Below are positions 1-10,183 of a DNA stretch of 64,000 bases, one piece after another. The notes below the pieces were generated by a model. That model was given only the letters and a program-made list of their open reading frames with translations. It did not search any database and was not told the origin of the DNA. The stretch comes from Kalmanozyma brasiliensis GHG001. Its lineage: Eukaryota; Basidiomycota; Ustilaginomycetes; Ustilaginales. Location of the stretch: the NCBI RefSeq assembly GCF_000497045.1, contig NW_015961952.1:186001-250000 (forward strand), in the 5' to 3' direction. The position numbers were made by a program, and so were the translations under genes. Numbering within the stretch: position 1 is the first letter of the stretch; every line of letters starts with the position of its first letter.

Positions 1-430
1 GAGCGGCCACTGTCGATTACAGTGGGTCTGGTGCGATGCGGATGGGTCGCGCCGGGAGAGGGTTCGTTGGTCCGCTGCGCATGGCGAAGCCTCCTGCTCA
101 GCCTGGACGGCACCGTTCCATCGCCAGGATCGCCTTGATGCATTAGGCGCAGGCAGCACCCCTTCTGCTGCACGGTGTCTTGGCGTGGACCTACGACAAG
201 ATTCTCGTAAAGCGGCCCGGAAGCAACGACGCTTTCGCCTCGTGTCCCGGCCACGCTTCATCCTGCCACCACCTCGCGTCAGCGATCAACTCCAACCGCA
301 TCACACGCCACACACTCCCACCCGTTGTAACATACACATATCCCAGAACTTGCTCACAGACTTCTCAGCATTCGTCCTGCACAATCATCGCCAAAGAGAG
401 TTTCGAACAAACCATGCATTGGAGCGAGCC
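1..430. other. left-edge region, no supportable gene
   Basis: All three forward frames are open at the left edge. One closes at about 138, one at about 144, and one stays open until 661, where it runs antisense into the TMEM184-like gene. No recognisable protein is encoded. The stretch probably holds the 3' UTR of the TMEM184-like gene and perhaps the last codons or UTR of a neighbour lying outside the window. Confidence 0.4.
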
Positions 431-2878
431 TCAAGACCACGGATTGGACCCATCGTCCTCATCCACCTTGTCGCTCGGTTCGGGACTGAGCACCCTCCCC
501 TTGAGAAAGTCGGCATTGTCGTTGACGTCGATCCTCTTGCTCACCAGTGCGTCGTCATCCGTACCGTCGCCCCGCTTCTCCCTGGATTCTCCGAGCTGGA
601 CGACCACCTTGCCGTCCTTCTTGGGCGAGGGTTGGACGGTGACGCTCGCCGCGGTGGATGAGGGCGGGTTGAGCGGTGTGGAAACGGAGCTTTCCCGTTT
701 GATGAGCTTTTTGGGCGCCGACTCGGTGGTGGGCGTGAGCGAGGGCGAGGTGGTGGGTGTGTACTGCTTGCGGAAGATGCGGGTGCCTTTGCCGGCACGC
801 AGAGCGGGATCGCCCCGACGTCGTTCGAGGAGACGCTCCCGCTCTTCGGCTTTGTAGTCTTCGATCACGAGGTCGACGGCGCCGTAGGGATCTTTGGAGG
901 GGGAGCCGGATTCGGAGGTCTGGTTTGCGTGAGCTTCGTCTTTCGAGCCATTTGCGACTGGCTTGCTAGGGGTGGCGTCGGGAGAGTCAGCATCTTGATC
1001 CCACGACAGCCAAGGTGACTTGGACTTTCGTTGCTCGGCGTCTTTGCCGTTGTCCTTGCCTTTGATCTCGGTCTTCTGGGATGACTTTGCATCCGCATCG
1101 CCCGCCTTCTTCTTGGCCTTCCCCTTGGCTGATCCGTCCGCATCGCCCTTGGGATGATCTTGCCTCTTGCGGCTCCCCGAGGGACTGGCATCACCCTGCT
1201 CACTCGCCTTCTTCCCCTTTCCATCCTCGCCCTTCTTCGAGATGGTTCCCTTGCGCCTTCGATGCACAATCTCGTCGTCACGCTGCCACCTCGCGTCTCT
1301 CGCCTGCTCCCTGCTCACATCGATGTTCGGATATGCATAGTCGCCAAAGTTCAGCGTCCTCGACCGCTGGTAGGCGTCCTCCTCGTCCTCATCTGGATCG
1401 TCGAATTTGAGGTCTTCCGCCTCCTCGTCCGAGTCGAGCTGTCTCTCGGCGAAAAAGTCGAGGCCTTCGCCGGCATGACGTACCGCGCTGCGAGCCGCAT
1501 GTTTCGGATGTCGCAGCAGGGGGCTTCGCTCGGAACTCTCCTCCTGGACCATGTCGGGGTCCTCGTGGACAATGTCCTCCGCCTCGTCCGTTGTCAGGGG
1601 TGCGTGTCCCTCGAGCTGCATGCGCTTATCGTTGATAAAGCGGCGTAGCTTCTTGAGCGGGCCTTGGTGGCGTGCTCCGCGTGTAGCGTCGCGGATATCC
1701 CCTGTCCCACGCTGCGGCAGCCAGTATTTGCCCTTGCCTCCCTGGGTGTACCGCAACCCGGCTTTGGAGCGGCGCTCTCGCGCAAGCGGCTGGTGGATCA
1801 CTCCTTCACTCGGCTCGAAGGTCTGATACACATAGCCAGTCCCGCGCACCGTCGTCAGACTGTCCGAGAACACGTCGTACATCCCGATGCAGTCGCGCAG
1901 GGCGTAGTACACCGGTAGACGCGCAGCGTAGTGCGCGAAAGGGTCGATATAGTCCGTGTGCGAGAAGGCCCACGCATGCCCAAACGCGAACAATGGCATC
2001 TCAAGACAAATCATAAAGTCTTGGATCGCCATCGAGATGTATTCTGGATCGTAAACGGGGCCCACCTTCTTGATGAGTCCCGCAGCGACGGGGATCGAGA
2101 TGCCGAGACCTTGCCAGAAGGAAAAGAAGATGATTCCCTTGATGCACAGAAATTTGGACGTGACGCGGAAGGGCTTGAGATCGTCGTTGAGGCACTTCCA
2201 GAACATGCCGAGGCAGTAGAGCGAGAGGAAGACCGAGACATTGTACGTGAATGAGACCCACGTGTAGCCGTTGGTGGGCGAGATTTTGCCCTCTTCGTAC
2301 TTGCCCGCTGCTTTGAGGAGCAGCGTGGCGACGGCGAGCACGGGCTTGACCTGGACGTACTGCAGTACGCCGCGCTTGAGTGCGAGGAAGGTGTATGGGT
2401 CCGAGGCGTCCATGTCGTGCAAGAAGAGATTGACAGGAAAGAGGTGCTCTTGCGGGCGCCTTCCGTGAAGAAGGACGATGAGACTGCGCTCGCCGCCGAG
2501 GTATTCTATGAGCAGGTTGAAGAAGCAGTAGATGACAAAGGCCTCGTAGAGGTCGCGAATGAGGTCGATAATGTCGGCGAGCTGTAAAGAGTAGAGCGAG
2601 ATGACGGAAGCGATCGAGTAGATGGGCACCATGAGGAGTAGGCGGACGACATAGCGCTGAAGCGTGGGCTTGCGGTAATTCTTGAGCTGCTTCCAGATGA
2701 GGTAGATGGAAAAGAGGGTCGCGAAGAAGGCGGCCAGGGTCGAGGCTACGAGCAACGGCAGAGGTAGTGATCGACCAGAGCCGCTACCGTCAGGGCTTTC
2801 TCGCTCAGGCTGCTTGCCGAGCACCATGGTAGTCGCCAGGTGAAGCGGCACGTCGATCGCTGTCCGTAGCAGAGGCAT
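431..2878 (-). CDS. TMEM184/Ost-alpha (DUF300) family membrane protein
   Basis: An 815-residue protein with about seven hydrophobic segments in the first ~330 residues, followed by a long charged tail. The membrane part carries features of the TMEM184/organic solute transporter alpha family, such as 'YEAFVIYCFFNLLIEYLGGE' near residue 110 and a later 'CLEMPLFAFGHAWAF' segment. Family members are vacuolar or endosomal membrane proteins of poorly defined function; transport is not proven for fungal members. The C-terminal ~450 residues are low-complexity, rich in Lys, Glu, Asp, Ser and Pro, and probably a disordered cytosolic tail. The first ATG is used; a second in-frame ATG lies at codon 18, just before the first membrane segment, and could equally be the start. 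It is transcribed divergently from the next gene. Confidence 0.9.
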   Translation of the reverse strand: MPLLRTAIDVPLHLATTMVLGKQPERESPDGSGSGRSLPLPLLVASTLAAFFATLFSIYLIWKQLKNYRKPTLQRYVVRLLLMVPIYSIASVISLYSLQLADIIDLIRDLYEAFVIYCFFNLLIEYLGGERSLIVLLHGRRPQEHLFPVNLFLHDMDASDPYTFLALKRGVLQYVQVKPVLAVATLLLKAAGKYEEGKISPTNGYTWVSFTYNVSVFLSLYCLGMFWKCLNDDLKPFRVTSKFLCIKGIIFFSFWQGLGISIPVAAGLIKKVGPVYDPEYISMAIQDFMICLEMPLFAFGHAWAFSHTDYIDPFAHYAARLPVYYALRDCIGMYDVFSDSLTTVRGTGYVYQTFEPSEGVIHQPLARERRSKAGLRYTQGGKGKYWLPQRGTGDIRDATRGARHQGPLKKLRRFINDKRMQLEGHAPLTTDEAEDIVHEDPDMVQEESSERSPLLRHPKHAARSAVRHAGEGLDFFAERQLDSDEEAEDLKFDDPDEDEEDAYQRSRTLNFGDYAYPNIDVSREQARDARWQRDDEIVHRRRKGTISKKGEDGKGKKASEQGDASPSGSRKRQDHPKGDADGSAKGKAKKKAGDADAKSSQKTEIKGKDNGKDAEQRKSKSPWLSWDQDADSPDATPSKPVANGSKDEAHANQTSESGSPSKDPYGAVDLVIEDYKAEERERLLERRRGDPALRAGKGTRIFRKQYTPTTSPSLTPTTESAPKKLIKRESSVSTPLNPPSSTAASVTVQPSPKKDGKVVVQLGESREKRGDGTDDDALVSKRIDVNDNADFLKGRVLSPEPSDKVDEDDGSNPWS

Positions 2879-3538
2879 GCTGGGCTACTGTTGAATGTCC
2901 GATCCGGGTCTAGGACGTGATGAATGCCAGCAATGGTTCGACGAAAGTTGGTCGCTGTGGCCCTTTTGCAGGGAAGCGTTCGAGCCAGGGTTCACTTGTT
3001 CGCTGTCATTGTCGATGGCAAGTATGACTGCAGGGTATCGTCGCCAGTGAGATGTGGTAGGAAGCAAGTGACTGGACAGCGAGGGTCGGTCAAAGCCAGA
3101 GTGTGGTCATGGCTCAGTTGTTTCTCAAGCTTCAGTCACTGAGTCAGGGTTGTGCCTATTTTGAGTTGCTTGTCCTCCACACCATCGAAGCTCAGCCTTG
3201 GAAGCCAAGACAGCGAGCGCTGCCAGACCGGTGAATTGGCGCCCACGTCGCGAATCTTACAATCTGTTAGACCTTCGTCTTTCCACGAACCCCACATTCG
3301 TCGCCCCTTACGCGTGGAAGCGTCACCATGCAGGCGGCAACGCCCAGCCGAGCCTACTTTTTAGGGGTTCAGCGACGTCAACCAACACACCAACACTTTT
3401 TCAAATAAGACAGCTCCCACCCCGCCTGCCCACCTTCACTTTCCGACTTGGAAGCCTGCCAGCTTGACATCAAAGACGCCGGGGGAACGGCGTTCATGAA
3501 GCCAGGATCAGGCTCATCCTTAGGCCAGGATCGTTAAG
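2879..3538. promoter_or_regulatory. divergent intergenic region (TMEM184-like / unknown 274-aa gene)
   Basis: This 660-base region lies between two head-to-head genes and must carry both promoters. Plus-strand ATGs at 3328 and 3496 precede the 3539 start. The second opens a 13-codon upstream ORF ending in TAA just before the main start. No TATA box or factor site could be assigned with confidence. Confidence 0.5.
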
Positions 3539-4363
3539 ATGCACCTGCTCGCTTTTCTCTCTGGACCCCCAGCACCTGTTCCGAAGGATCCTCCACCACC
3601 TTCGAGACATTCATCCTCTCCGATGATTGTGACACCTCCGGATCACGTCAAGGAGGCGCTGCTTCGACCGCATCTCGGATTGGACGAAAGTCGAGCAGGC
3701 AACACGATGCATAAAGAAGAGCTGCCCCCGACCCCGCCGCCAGAAGAGGAAGGCTCGACGGCAGCCTCTTTCCTAGTCAGCACGGGTGCGTCTGCGCTGA
3801 GTCTGCTGGGCAGCGGGCTGGTGGTGCTCAGCTCTGCGGCTGTATCTGCGCTCATTCCACCGGCTACTGAGGAAGAGACGAAGTCTGCCGAGCCAACTGC
3901 GGCCTCGACGTCGGAGACGGCGCCAGAGCCAACTCTCTTGGGCAGCATCTCGAATGCCGTCCTCACCCGAGCCTCTTCTCTGGCCAGCACCGCGGCGAAC
4001 ACCCTGGTCGGCTCACCTTCCCCACCTCCCGACCACCACCTGGTCACTCCACCGGGCACACCACCGCGAACGTCCTCCGCCCCACCCCAAGGCGCCAAGA
4101 TCAAGCGCTCCTCGACGCTCCCAGTCCAACTCACCGCCTCTGGTGAACCCTTCTCCTCCGATCCGAGCATCTCGGCCATGCAGCGCATCCCGGACCACTC
4201 CTGCGGCTTGCACGCCCACAATCAGCTGCAGCACTGCTGTTCAGCGCCTGACATCCTCGAGGACAAACGAGGCAAGGGAGGGCAGTCGGGCAACTTCCAT
4301 CGCGTAGAGCAGCTCGTCAAGGGCACCAAGCGCGTCGTCAAGGATATCAAGAACGTTCTCTAG
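3539..4363 (+). CDS. unrecognised Pro/Ser-rich protein, 274 aa
   Basis: I do not recognise a family. The 274-residue frame is Pro- and Ser-rich at its N terminus, with an acidic proline cluster near residues 60-70. A small hydrophobic Ala/Ser/Leu stretch follows around residues 75-105 and might be a membrane or amphipathic segment. Then come disordered Ser/Thr/Pro-rich sequence and a short Cys/His-containing patch near residue 220. It ends in a basic Lys/Val-rich tail that could form an amphipathic helix. No signal peptide is evident. Coding status rests on length, clean start context and gene-like composition. It converges with the zinc-cluster factor gene, with 127 bases between stops. It is possibly lineage-specific. 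Confidence 0.65.
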   Translation: MHLLAFLSGPPAPVPKDPPPPSRHSSSPMIVTPPDHVKEALLRPHLGLDESRAGNTMHKEELPPTPPPEEEGSTAASFLVSTGASALSLLGSGLVVLSSAAVSALIPPATEEETKSAEPTAASTSETAPEPTLLGSISNAVLTRASSLASTAANTLVGSPSPPPDHHLVTPPGTPPRTSSAPPQGAKIKRSSTLPVQLTASGEPFSSDPSISAMQRIPDHSCGLHAHNQLQHCCSAPDILEDKRGKGGQSGNFHRVEQLVKGTKRVVKDIKNVL

Positions 4364-4490
4364 ACGGCATTCACGAACTTTCACGACTACGGACGATAAT
4401 GATACATTCTATGAATTGATATGCGGCCCAGCTGTTCTTGCGCGGGCCAAAGGTATGTTCCAAGTCTATATTCGTGCATTGTTCTTGAGG

Positions 4491-7400
4491 TCAAAATCGA
4501 CCAGCGTCCATCATCTGCGCTTCGATGCCGAACGTGGTGTTGGCAAAGCCTGTGCCGTCACCGTTCTGCTGTTCGTCCGACGGCCTTTGCTGCTGTTGGT
4601 CGCCATCCGTCGAACCCTGGTTAATGCGGCTGAAATAGGCGTCCCAATTGGCAAAGTCAAGCGGAGCACCAGGGATGCCGTCGAGCATGTTCGCATCCAC
4701 CCGTCCGCCGAGCATGCTTGCCACCGCGTTGGCTCCTCCACCCGCCGCTCCATTTCCCCCGTTGACCCCCGCTGCATCGCCACCAACACCCTGCGATCCA
4801 TCAAAGACAAACTCTGCCGGCGCCCAGTAGGCATTATTGAGATGCGGGTTGAAGTTGAAACTGGGACTTGCGGGGCCGATGGCGTTCTTGGCCACCGACA
4901 GCTGCGCTCCACTGCCATTGCTGAAGCCGAGGTTGGCCATGGTGTCAAAGCAATTGTTGCTGGCGCCCGTCCCTGATGCAGTGCTTCCGTCGTTGTTGCC
5001 GGCACCGGAGAAGCCAGCAAAGAAGTTGGAGTCGAGGAAGGCGTTGTTTTCGCTAATCGCGTTCGGCCCAACTGGCACCATCGTCAAGAGACGAGCACCG
5101 GCGCGAGTGACGGGCAGACCTTCCGCGTCCTGGTACACGTCGCCGCCGAGGTGGACGAGATCCAGGTTGGCGTCCGCCGAGCTGGCCGTCGACGAAGGGA
5201 AGGCAGGGATCGAGCTGGTGATGGTCGAAGTGCCCGACACCTTGGCCGAGGTGGCGCTGTCCCCCTTTTGCTGGCCAGAAGGCCCTGCCGAAGAGTGGAC
5301 GCTGTTGAGCATGGCGAATCCACCATTGGCAAGCGCGGCTGCGAAGTTGTCCTGCCCGTCTTTGTTGGTCGACAAGCCCAAAGCTGCGCGGTACTGGTCG
5401 TACGTCTGCCATCCTCCATTCTGTGCGTTGCCCGTTCGCACCAGCGCAGGGACGCGGCTGCCGTCCTGTGTCTCCTGCATGATGATGGTCCCCTTTGGCA
5501 GATCTTGCAATACGTGCCTCTGGTCAGCAGCAACATACACGCCGCCTCCGGGTCGAGATGCATCGGGTTTAAAGACAATGCCGCGAACATTTTCGCGCGA
5601 TTTGCGATTCGTGACACCGGCGGTGGGGTTCAAAGTTCCGCTAGAAGGCGTGTTGTCGTACACGCCAACCGCACTGTCGCAGAGGAGCGAGATGACGCTC
5701 GCCGCTTTGCCGCGCATGCCCACATCGTCGGCATCGTGATTCTCGCGACGGTAGCGACCCATGATATCGTTAACCTTCTTGAGCTGCAGCAGAGCGTTCT
5801 GGTCACCGCGGCGGACAAAAGCGTGGTACTGGACGGTGGCACACGAGACGAGGCAGTACGAGACGATCTGCATCGTGTCGAGGTAGAAGTCGTTCTTGTC
5901 GACCCACGCAATAGCCTCGGTCGAGTACTGAATCAGCGAGCTCATCCGCTCGATCGTAAGACTGAACTTGAGGTGCGTAGGGCAGATGTACGAGATGCGC
6001 ATGAACACACGGAAGAAGAGCATCATGAGGCATGCAAATCCAACGTGCAAGATGCCTGCTGGTGCACTCGAGTCGGCTCCATTGAACACGAGCTCCTCGG
6101 GTAGAGCTGCCTTCCAGGCGTCGATGTCACGGAGCAGGCTAAGGATCTCCTCGTCCGTGGCGTTCATGAGACCGGTCGGGCTGTAGATAGTCTTCATGAC
6201 GCGGCCAAAGAGGATGGTGAGCTTGAGCATCTCGGTGTTGTAGGCGAAAGGACGGTCGGTCGATGGATCCGAGGGAAGGTCGCTGGACGATCGCAGAATC
6301 TCATAGGGCGATGGAAGGCGCACGTCGCAGTCAGTGAGATCGATCATCATGGGATGACCGAGCGAAATGCTCTGCAGTCGATCGGCAGTGACGCAACAGC
6401 CCCAGATCCTGCGTTTCTGCTCCAAGAAGAAGGCGTCGTGCGAGAATTCATCCTTGCCGCTGGCATCGCGATGCAAGCCGAGATCCTGTGCCATGCGGAT
6501 GGCAGCGCCAGTCCGGTTCCAACAGCGGGTGCCGCTCTGCAGTGCCGCGGGCCCGTGCAAGTCGGCGTGCAACGACATGACGAGGAGCGCACGGACGGTC
6601 ACCGAGTTGGAGGAAGACAAGAAATCGTTCTCTCGGAACAAAGCGTTGATCGTCATCTTGACAGCGCCCAGCACCTCCTTGGGTACCTGGCGACTCAGCG
6701 CGGAGACACCGCAGATGGCATAGAGCAGCAGGGGCGGTGTGGGCGACAGATGAAGGAACTCGGACTTAGTGACGACCGGAAAGAGGGTGGCGACCTTTTC
6801 GAAGTACGTGTTGACGAGCTTTTCGGCCACGTCGCCCGCGAGGCGGCCTTTGATGGACTCAGGTATGCGCGTCACTTCTTCCTCGTACGGATCAGTCGTA
6901 GATGTAGCTGCAGCCGCTTTGTCCGCCCCCGGACCCGATGCACCACTGACTTTGGCGCGGTGGAAGCGAATGATGCCGTCACCGCTCGCTCCGACCTCGA
7001 AGGTCTGGTTGTGCTTGATGTCGTGGGCCTCGATGGCGGCGCCTGGGATGAAAGCAGTCGAGTGGACAAGGTAGGCGATCGAAGTGGGACCGAGCACGCG
7101 GGTATCTGGTGGAGGCGTGTGGGAGGGACTCCGTCGTGGCTGTTGAGCAGTGGGTTGAGACATCTGTCGCTGCGGCTGTGGTTGCTGCCCGCCGCCTCGA
7201 GGGAGGTGCGAGCTTTGGATGTGCTGCGGCAGGACGCGAGCGCCCCAGCCTTGCTGAGCAAGGCCAGCTTGGATCGCTTGGAAGCCGGCTGGATCGTGCA
7301 GGGCGCCCATGTACGGCTGCGTTGACATGATGCCAGGATAGGCTGGGTGACCCGCGGCGTGACCTCCCCCATGCATGGGCATCTGGCCGGCCATGATACC

Positions 7401-7922
7401 ATTGGAACCCGAAGAAGAAGCTACGGCGGCGGCGGCGGCTGCCTCCTCCGCTTCCCTCTGATACTTTTTCTTGAAGCGCGTCTCTGTGATGGGCAGGAAG
7501 AAGGTGCACTCGAATCCGTATTGCCTGCAGTGGGCACAGACGAGACCGCCATTGCCGTTATTGACCGAGCCGAGCGGCGGGCCGCCATCGTCGATGACAT
7601 CGCAGCGAATCTTCTTTCGGCGACAGGAGTCGCAAGCTCGTGCCGTCTTGATGCGTTTCCCCGACGGCTTTTCTGCGGAGCCAGGTGTGTCCTTGCCCGA
7701 GCCGGAGGGGTCTTTGCCGTGGGCCGAGTCGCTCGCGTAGTTGAGAGGACTCTCGTGAGTGACGTGAGAGATGTGTCCGGGGCTCAATTCGTTCTTGAGA
7801 GTGAGAGGTTCCAGATCCGACTCTTTGCGTTTTGTGCCGCGGCTGTTGGGGGTGCCGGTGGAACTGCCGGGGGTCTGCGCAGATACGTCCATGGACGAGT
7901 GAAAGTGGAGACTGTCGGACAT
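4491..7922 (-). CDS. Zn(2)-Cys(6) fungal transcription factor, 1143 aa
   Basis: A nuclear zinc-cluster DNA-binding regulator. The cluster is C97-X2-C100-X6-C107, then 21 residues, then C129-X2-C132-X6-C139. It is preceded by the basic stretch GKRIKTARA and followed by a FFLPITETRFKKK-type extension. The 21-residue loop between Cys3 and Cys4 is longer than usual. A fungal-specific transcription factor domain spans roughly residues 355-620, with the typical 'GAAIRMAQDLGLHRD' and 'EQKRRIWGCCVTADR' segments. His/Gln-rich and Ser/Gly-rich low-complexity regions flank the domains and are candidate activation regions. It is a single exon starting at the first ATG. I cannot assign it to a characterised factor, so its target pathway is unknown. 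The upstream leader is unusual and described separately. Confidence 0.93.
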   Translation of the reverse strand: MSDSLHFHSSMDVSAQTPGSSTGTPNSRGTKRKESDLEPLTLKNELSPGHISHVTHESPLNYASDSAHGKDPSGSGKDTPGSAEKPSGKRIKTARACDSCRRKKIRCDVIDDGGPPLGSVNNGNGGLVCAHCRQYGFECTFFLPITETRFKKKYQREAEEAAAAAAVASSSGSNGIMAGQMPMHGGGHAAGHPAYPGIMSTQPYMGALHDPAGFQAIQAGLAQQGWGARVLPQHIQSSHLPRGGGQQPQPQRQMSQPTAQQPRRSPSHTPPPDTRVLGPTSIAYLVHSTAFIPGAAIEAHDIKHNQTFEVGASGDGIIRFHRAKVSGASGPGADKAAAATSTTDPYEEEVTRIPESIKGRLAGDVAEKLVNTYFEKVATLFPVVTKSEFLHLSPTPPLLLYAICGVSALSRQVPKEVLGAVKMTINALFRENDFLSSSNSVTVRALLVMSLHADLHGPAALQSGTRCWNRTGAAIRMAQDLGLHRDASGKDEFSHDAFFLEQKRRIWGCCVTADRLQSISLGHPMMIDLTDCDVRLPSPYEILRSSSDLPSDPSTDRPFAYNTEMLKLTILFGRVMKTIYSPTGLMNATDEEILSLLRDIDAWKAALPEELVFNGADSSAPAGILHVGFACLMMLFFRVFMRISYICPTHLKFSLTIERMSSLIQYSTEAIAWVDKNDFYLDTMQIVSYCLVSCATVQYHAFVRRGDQNALLQLKKVNDIMGRYRRENHDADDVGMRGKAASVISLLCDSAVGVYDNTPSSGTLNPTAGVTNRKSRENVRGIVFKPDASRPGGGVYVAADQRHVLQDLPKGTIIMQETQDGSRVPALVRTGNAQNGGWQTYDQYRAALGLSTNKDGQDNFAAALANGGFAMLNSVHSSAGPSGQQKGDSATSAKVSGTSTITSSIPAFPSSTASSADANLDLVHLGGDVYQDAEGLPVTRAGARLLTMVPVGPNAISENNAFLDSNFFAGFSGAGNNDGSTASGTGASNNCFDTMANLGFSNGSGAQLSVAKNAIGPASPSFNFNPHLNNAYWAPAEFVFDGSQGVGGDAAGVNGGNGAAGGGANAVASMLGGRVDANMLDGIPGAPLDFANWDAYFSRINQGSTDGDQQQQRPSDEQQNGDGTGFANTTFGIEAQMMDAGRF

Positions 7923-8463
7923 GGTGGACGAAAGCCGGAGGAGGGTGCGGAGGAAGGCGAAGAGCTGTCAAGAGCGCCGAATCGAAGCGTCTCCGGTCAC
8001 AACGCGGCCGGGCAGCTTGTTATCTGTGCACACGCTGGATGTCGGGAGGATCGATCTCTGTGTTCTCCGCCCGTCAAGAGCAAGGCCGAGGGTGTTCTCA
8101 AGGCAGACTCCAAGCTCGAATGCCTCGATAGCGCGAGCTGAGCTATGGTGCGAGCATTCCTCGCCGTGATTCGAGTAGATGGAGCGGCTCTAGCTTGAGC
8201 CAGGGGGCAACTCGGATGTTGGAATGGCTGGGCGAAGTAGCTCGGTTGCGTGCGATCCTGATGGTGCGTTGGTCACAAGGAGATGGGACCTTTCCCGGTT
8301 TGTATGTAGGGGCGGACGGATACCAAGCGACTCGAAGGAGGGCGGAAGGGATCGTCTTCTGTGGGGGATAGTGGAGAGAGCGAGCGAGATGATGGTGGCT
8401 TCCGCGAAGATTGTAACGGAGGAAGGAGTTGGTCCAAAGGGAAAACGCAACGCTGCAAGATCC
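7923..8463 (-). promoter_or_regulatory. ATG-depleted probable 5' leader of the zinc-cluster factor gene
   Basis: Reading the minus strand, the 541 bases upstream of the start contain one ATG (8157). The opposite strand has about eleven in the same stretch. That asymmetry, together with a pyrimidine-rich sense strand, suggests a transcribed leader selected against upstream starts. The transcription start is inferred, not seen. Confidence 0.5.
8143..8157 (-). promoter_or_regulatory. 4-codon upstream ORF in the zinc-cluster factor leader
   Basis: The only ATG in the inferred leader opens ATG CTC GCA CCA TAG, encoding four residues. It lies about 220 bases upstream of the main start, a spacing compatible with reinitiation. 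Whether it is in the mRNA is inferred. Confidence 0.45.
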
Positions 8464-10183
8464 CATCAATAATCACCGGATGGAGCACCGACGACTAGTC
8501 AGAAAAGGTAGCAGCAGGTAGGCCATGCGTTCGCAGGAAGGAGGCTCGAGACCAGCAGCGGTCGCTTTCTGACTTCATCGTGAGTACCGAAGCGACAAAG
8601 CTTCTCAGGCTCCAATCATCAGAGAAGGCGCAAGCTCAAGCTCGAGCGGAGACATCCTATGTCGCTCGATGCGAGGCGAGGCTTACAGGGTTGAGCGGAA
8701 ATGCCGTGAATCGAAATTGAGCTCTCCAAAGACGGACGACTGCTCTCCGTTCTGCAGCCCAAAAGCCACCGACAGACACACTTCCGAATTGCTGCTGCTC
8801 TTGCCTCGGCGTTCATGGACACACGCACACCCGTCGTCCTCCCACGACGGACCGCTTCCGATTGAATCAGGGGGATGTAAATGCTTCGGTCGAACCGATG
8901 GTGAGTGGGCTGGCTGGCTTCGGTAAGTCCGAAATCGTGCACCGTCCAGCTGAGGCATTTCGGGCGTGGTCAGGGTCGAGGGCCGACGATAGAGACCCAA
9001 GCGAGGTTCATGAGATGCACATTTGGGTCTTACACAGTCGGATCCAAGCGAGACAAGATTGGTTTTGCGCTCGTTCCTAAGCCATCCTCGCACCTGGTCC
9101 CGACCCACTGCGCAGCTTGGCGAGCTTGCTCCTTCTCGCATGCATGATTGGCACTCTACTGTAGTTGGCCTGCTGTTCGTGTAATGATCAGCACACGGTG
9201 ACCGCAGATCACGCAGCGCTGCGCCGGCTTCATTGCTGCAGAGACTTCGTCCCTTCAGGTGCGATCCGAATGCCGGCATGAGACGGAGGGAGAGAAAGAG
9301 AGAGAGCGGCTGAAGAACCGTTGCCCCGAGTTGAGCTGGCCGAGAACAAGCTTTGCAAAGGGCGGAGCTGCAAGCTTGCGCGCCTTTGGATGCACTTCCG
9401 ACCTCGCATTTCCGACGATCAGCCTCGGGCGCGTGTCCCTGATTGTCGCAACGTGTTGCAGCAGACTCAAGCTCCGTCTTGATTTGCCGTGATGCTATGT
9501 CCAGTCCATCGCTCAGACGAGTCGGTGCAAACATCATAGTGTGTTGACCACACCATCCCCGTCCCTATCAATGGAGAAAGAGTCGTAGAGACGTCATTGT
9601 GATCGCCTTGGGACGTTTGCGCCTGGATCTTGGGCGAAAAGCCCGGGGTGCGATCTGCACAGCCTTGCGATCACGCCAACGTCAAGGCTGCTTGCCAAGC
9701 TCGCGAGATAACGACTTTGCCACGCTATCCATTCAATTCATGGGTAAGCTTCGCATGAAACGACGCTCCAGGAACAAGGGCGTGGCAGCCAAACACCACG
9801 GTCAGGGTTGAGGGTTATGCTCCTTCTCCCGAGCCGCCGGGTCGGGGCGTCGTAGATCTGCTGCACCCCGGCGGCATGCACGTCATTCGCTAGCTTGACC
9901 GGACACGCAGCCTGGGCCTGGCTCGCTGCCCGCAGGCCAGAATGCATCCAGAACAGGGCAAGGGGAGGATGATTGGCGTACAGGGGTCGAGGTAAGGAGA
10001 AAAAACGTGGCCGTGCCGAGATGCCGAACTCACTCCTCAACTCAGGCGTGCAAAATCGTCCGCCTGGATTTTTTGAAACAGCAAATTGAAAATCGTGTCG
10101 TGACAGGGTAACCAGCAAGGTCCTCACGAGCAGATGGCTTCGATCGAATCCCGATCTGAGGAAGAGGTGCTAGGTGGACATCG
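8464..10183. other. gene-poor region upstream of the zinc-cluster factor
   Basis: About 1.7 kb with no recognisable gene. The longest open frame (minus strand, 8683-9537) has coding-unlike composition and no family resemblance. A purine-rich GAGA-type run lies at about 9281-9308. The region probably holds the distal promoter of the factor gene and the 3' flank of the membrane-protein gene beyond it. Confidence 0.4.

Noticed and set aside
180..857. Open frames of 158-225 codons on the plus strand at the left end
   Set aside because: They run antisense to the C-terminal low-complexity part of the TMEM184-like gene and have no family resemblance.
8683..9537. 284-codon minus-strand frame upstream of the zinc-cluster factor
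   Set aside because: Cys/Ser/Arg-heavy composition without domains or hydrophobic core, overlapped by other open frames; most likely chance.
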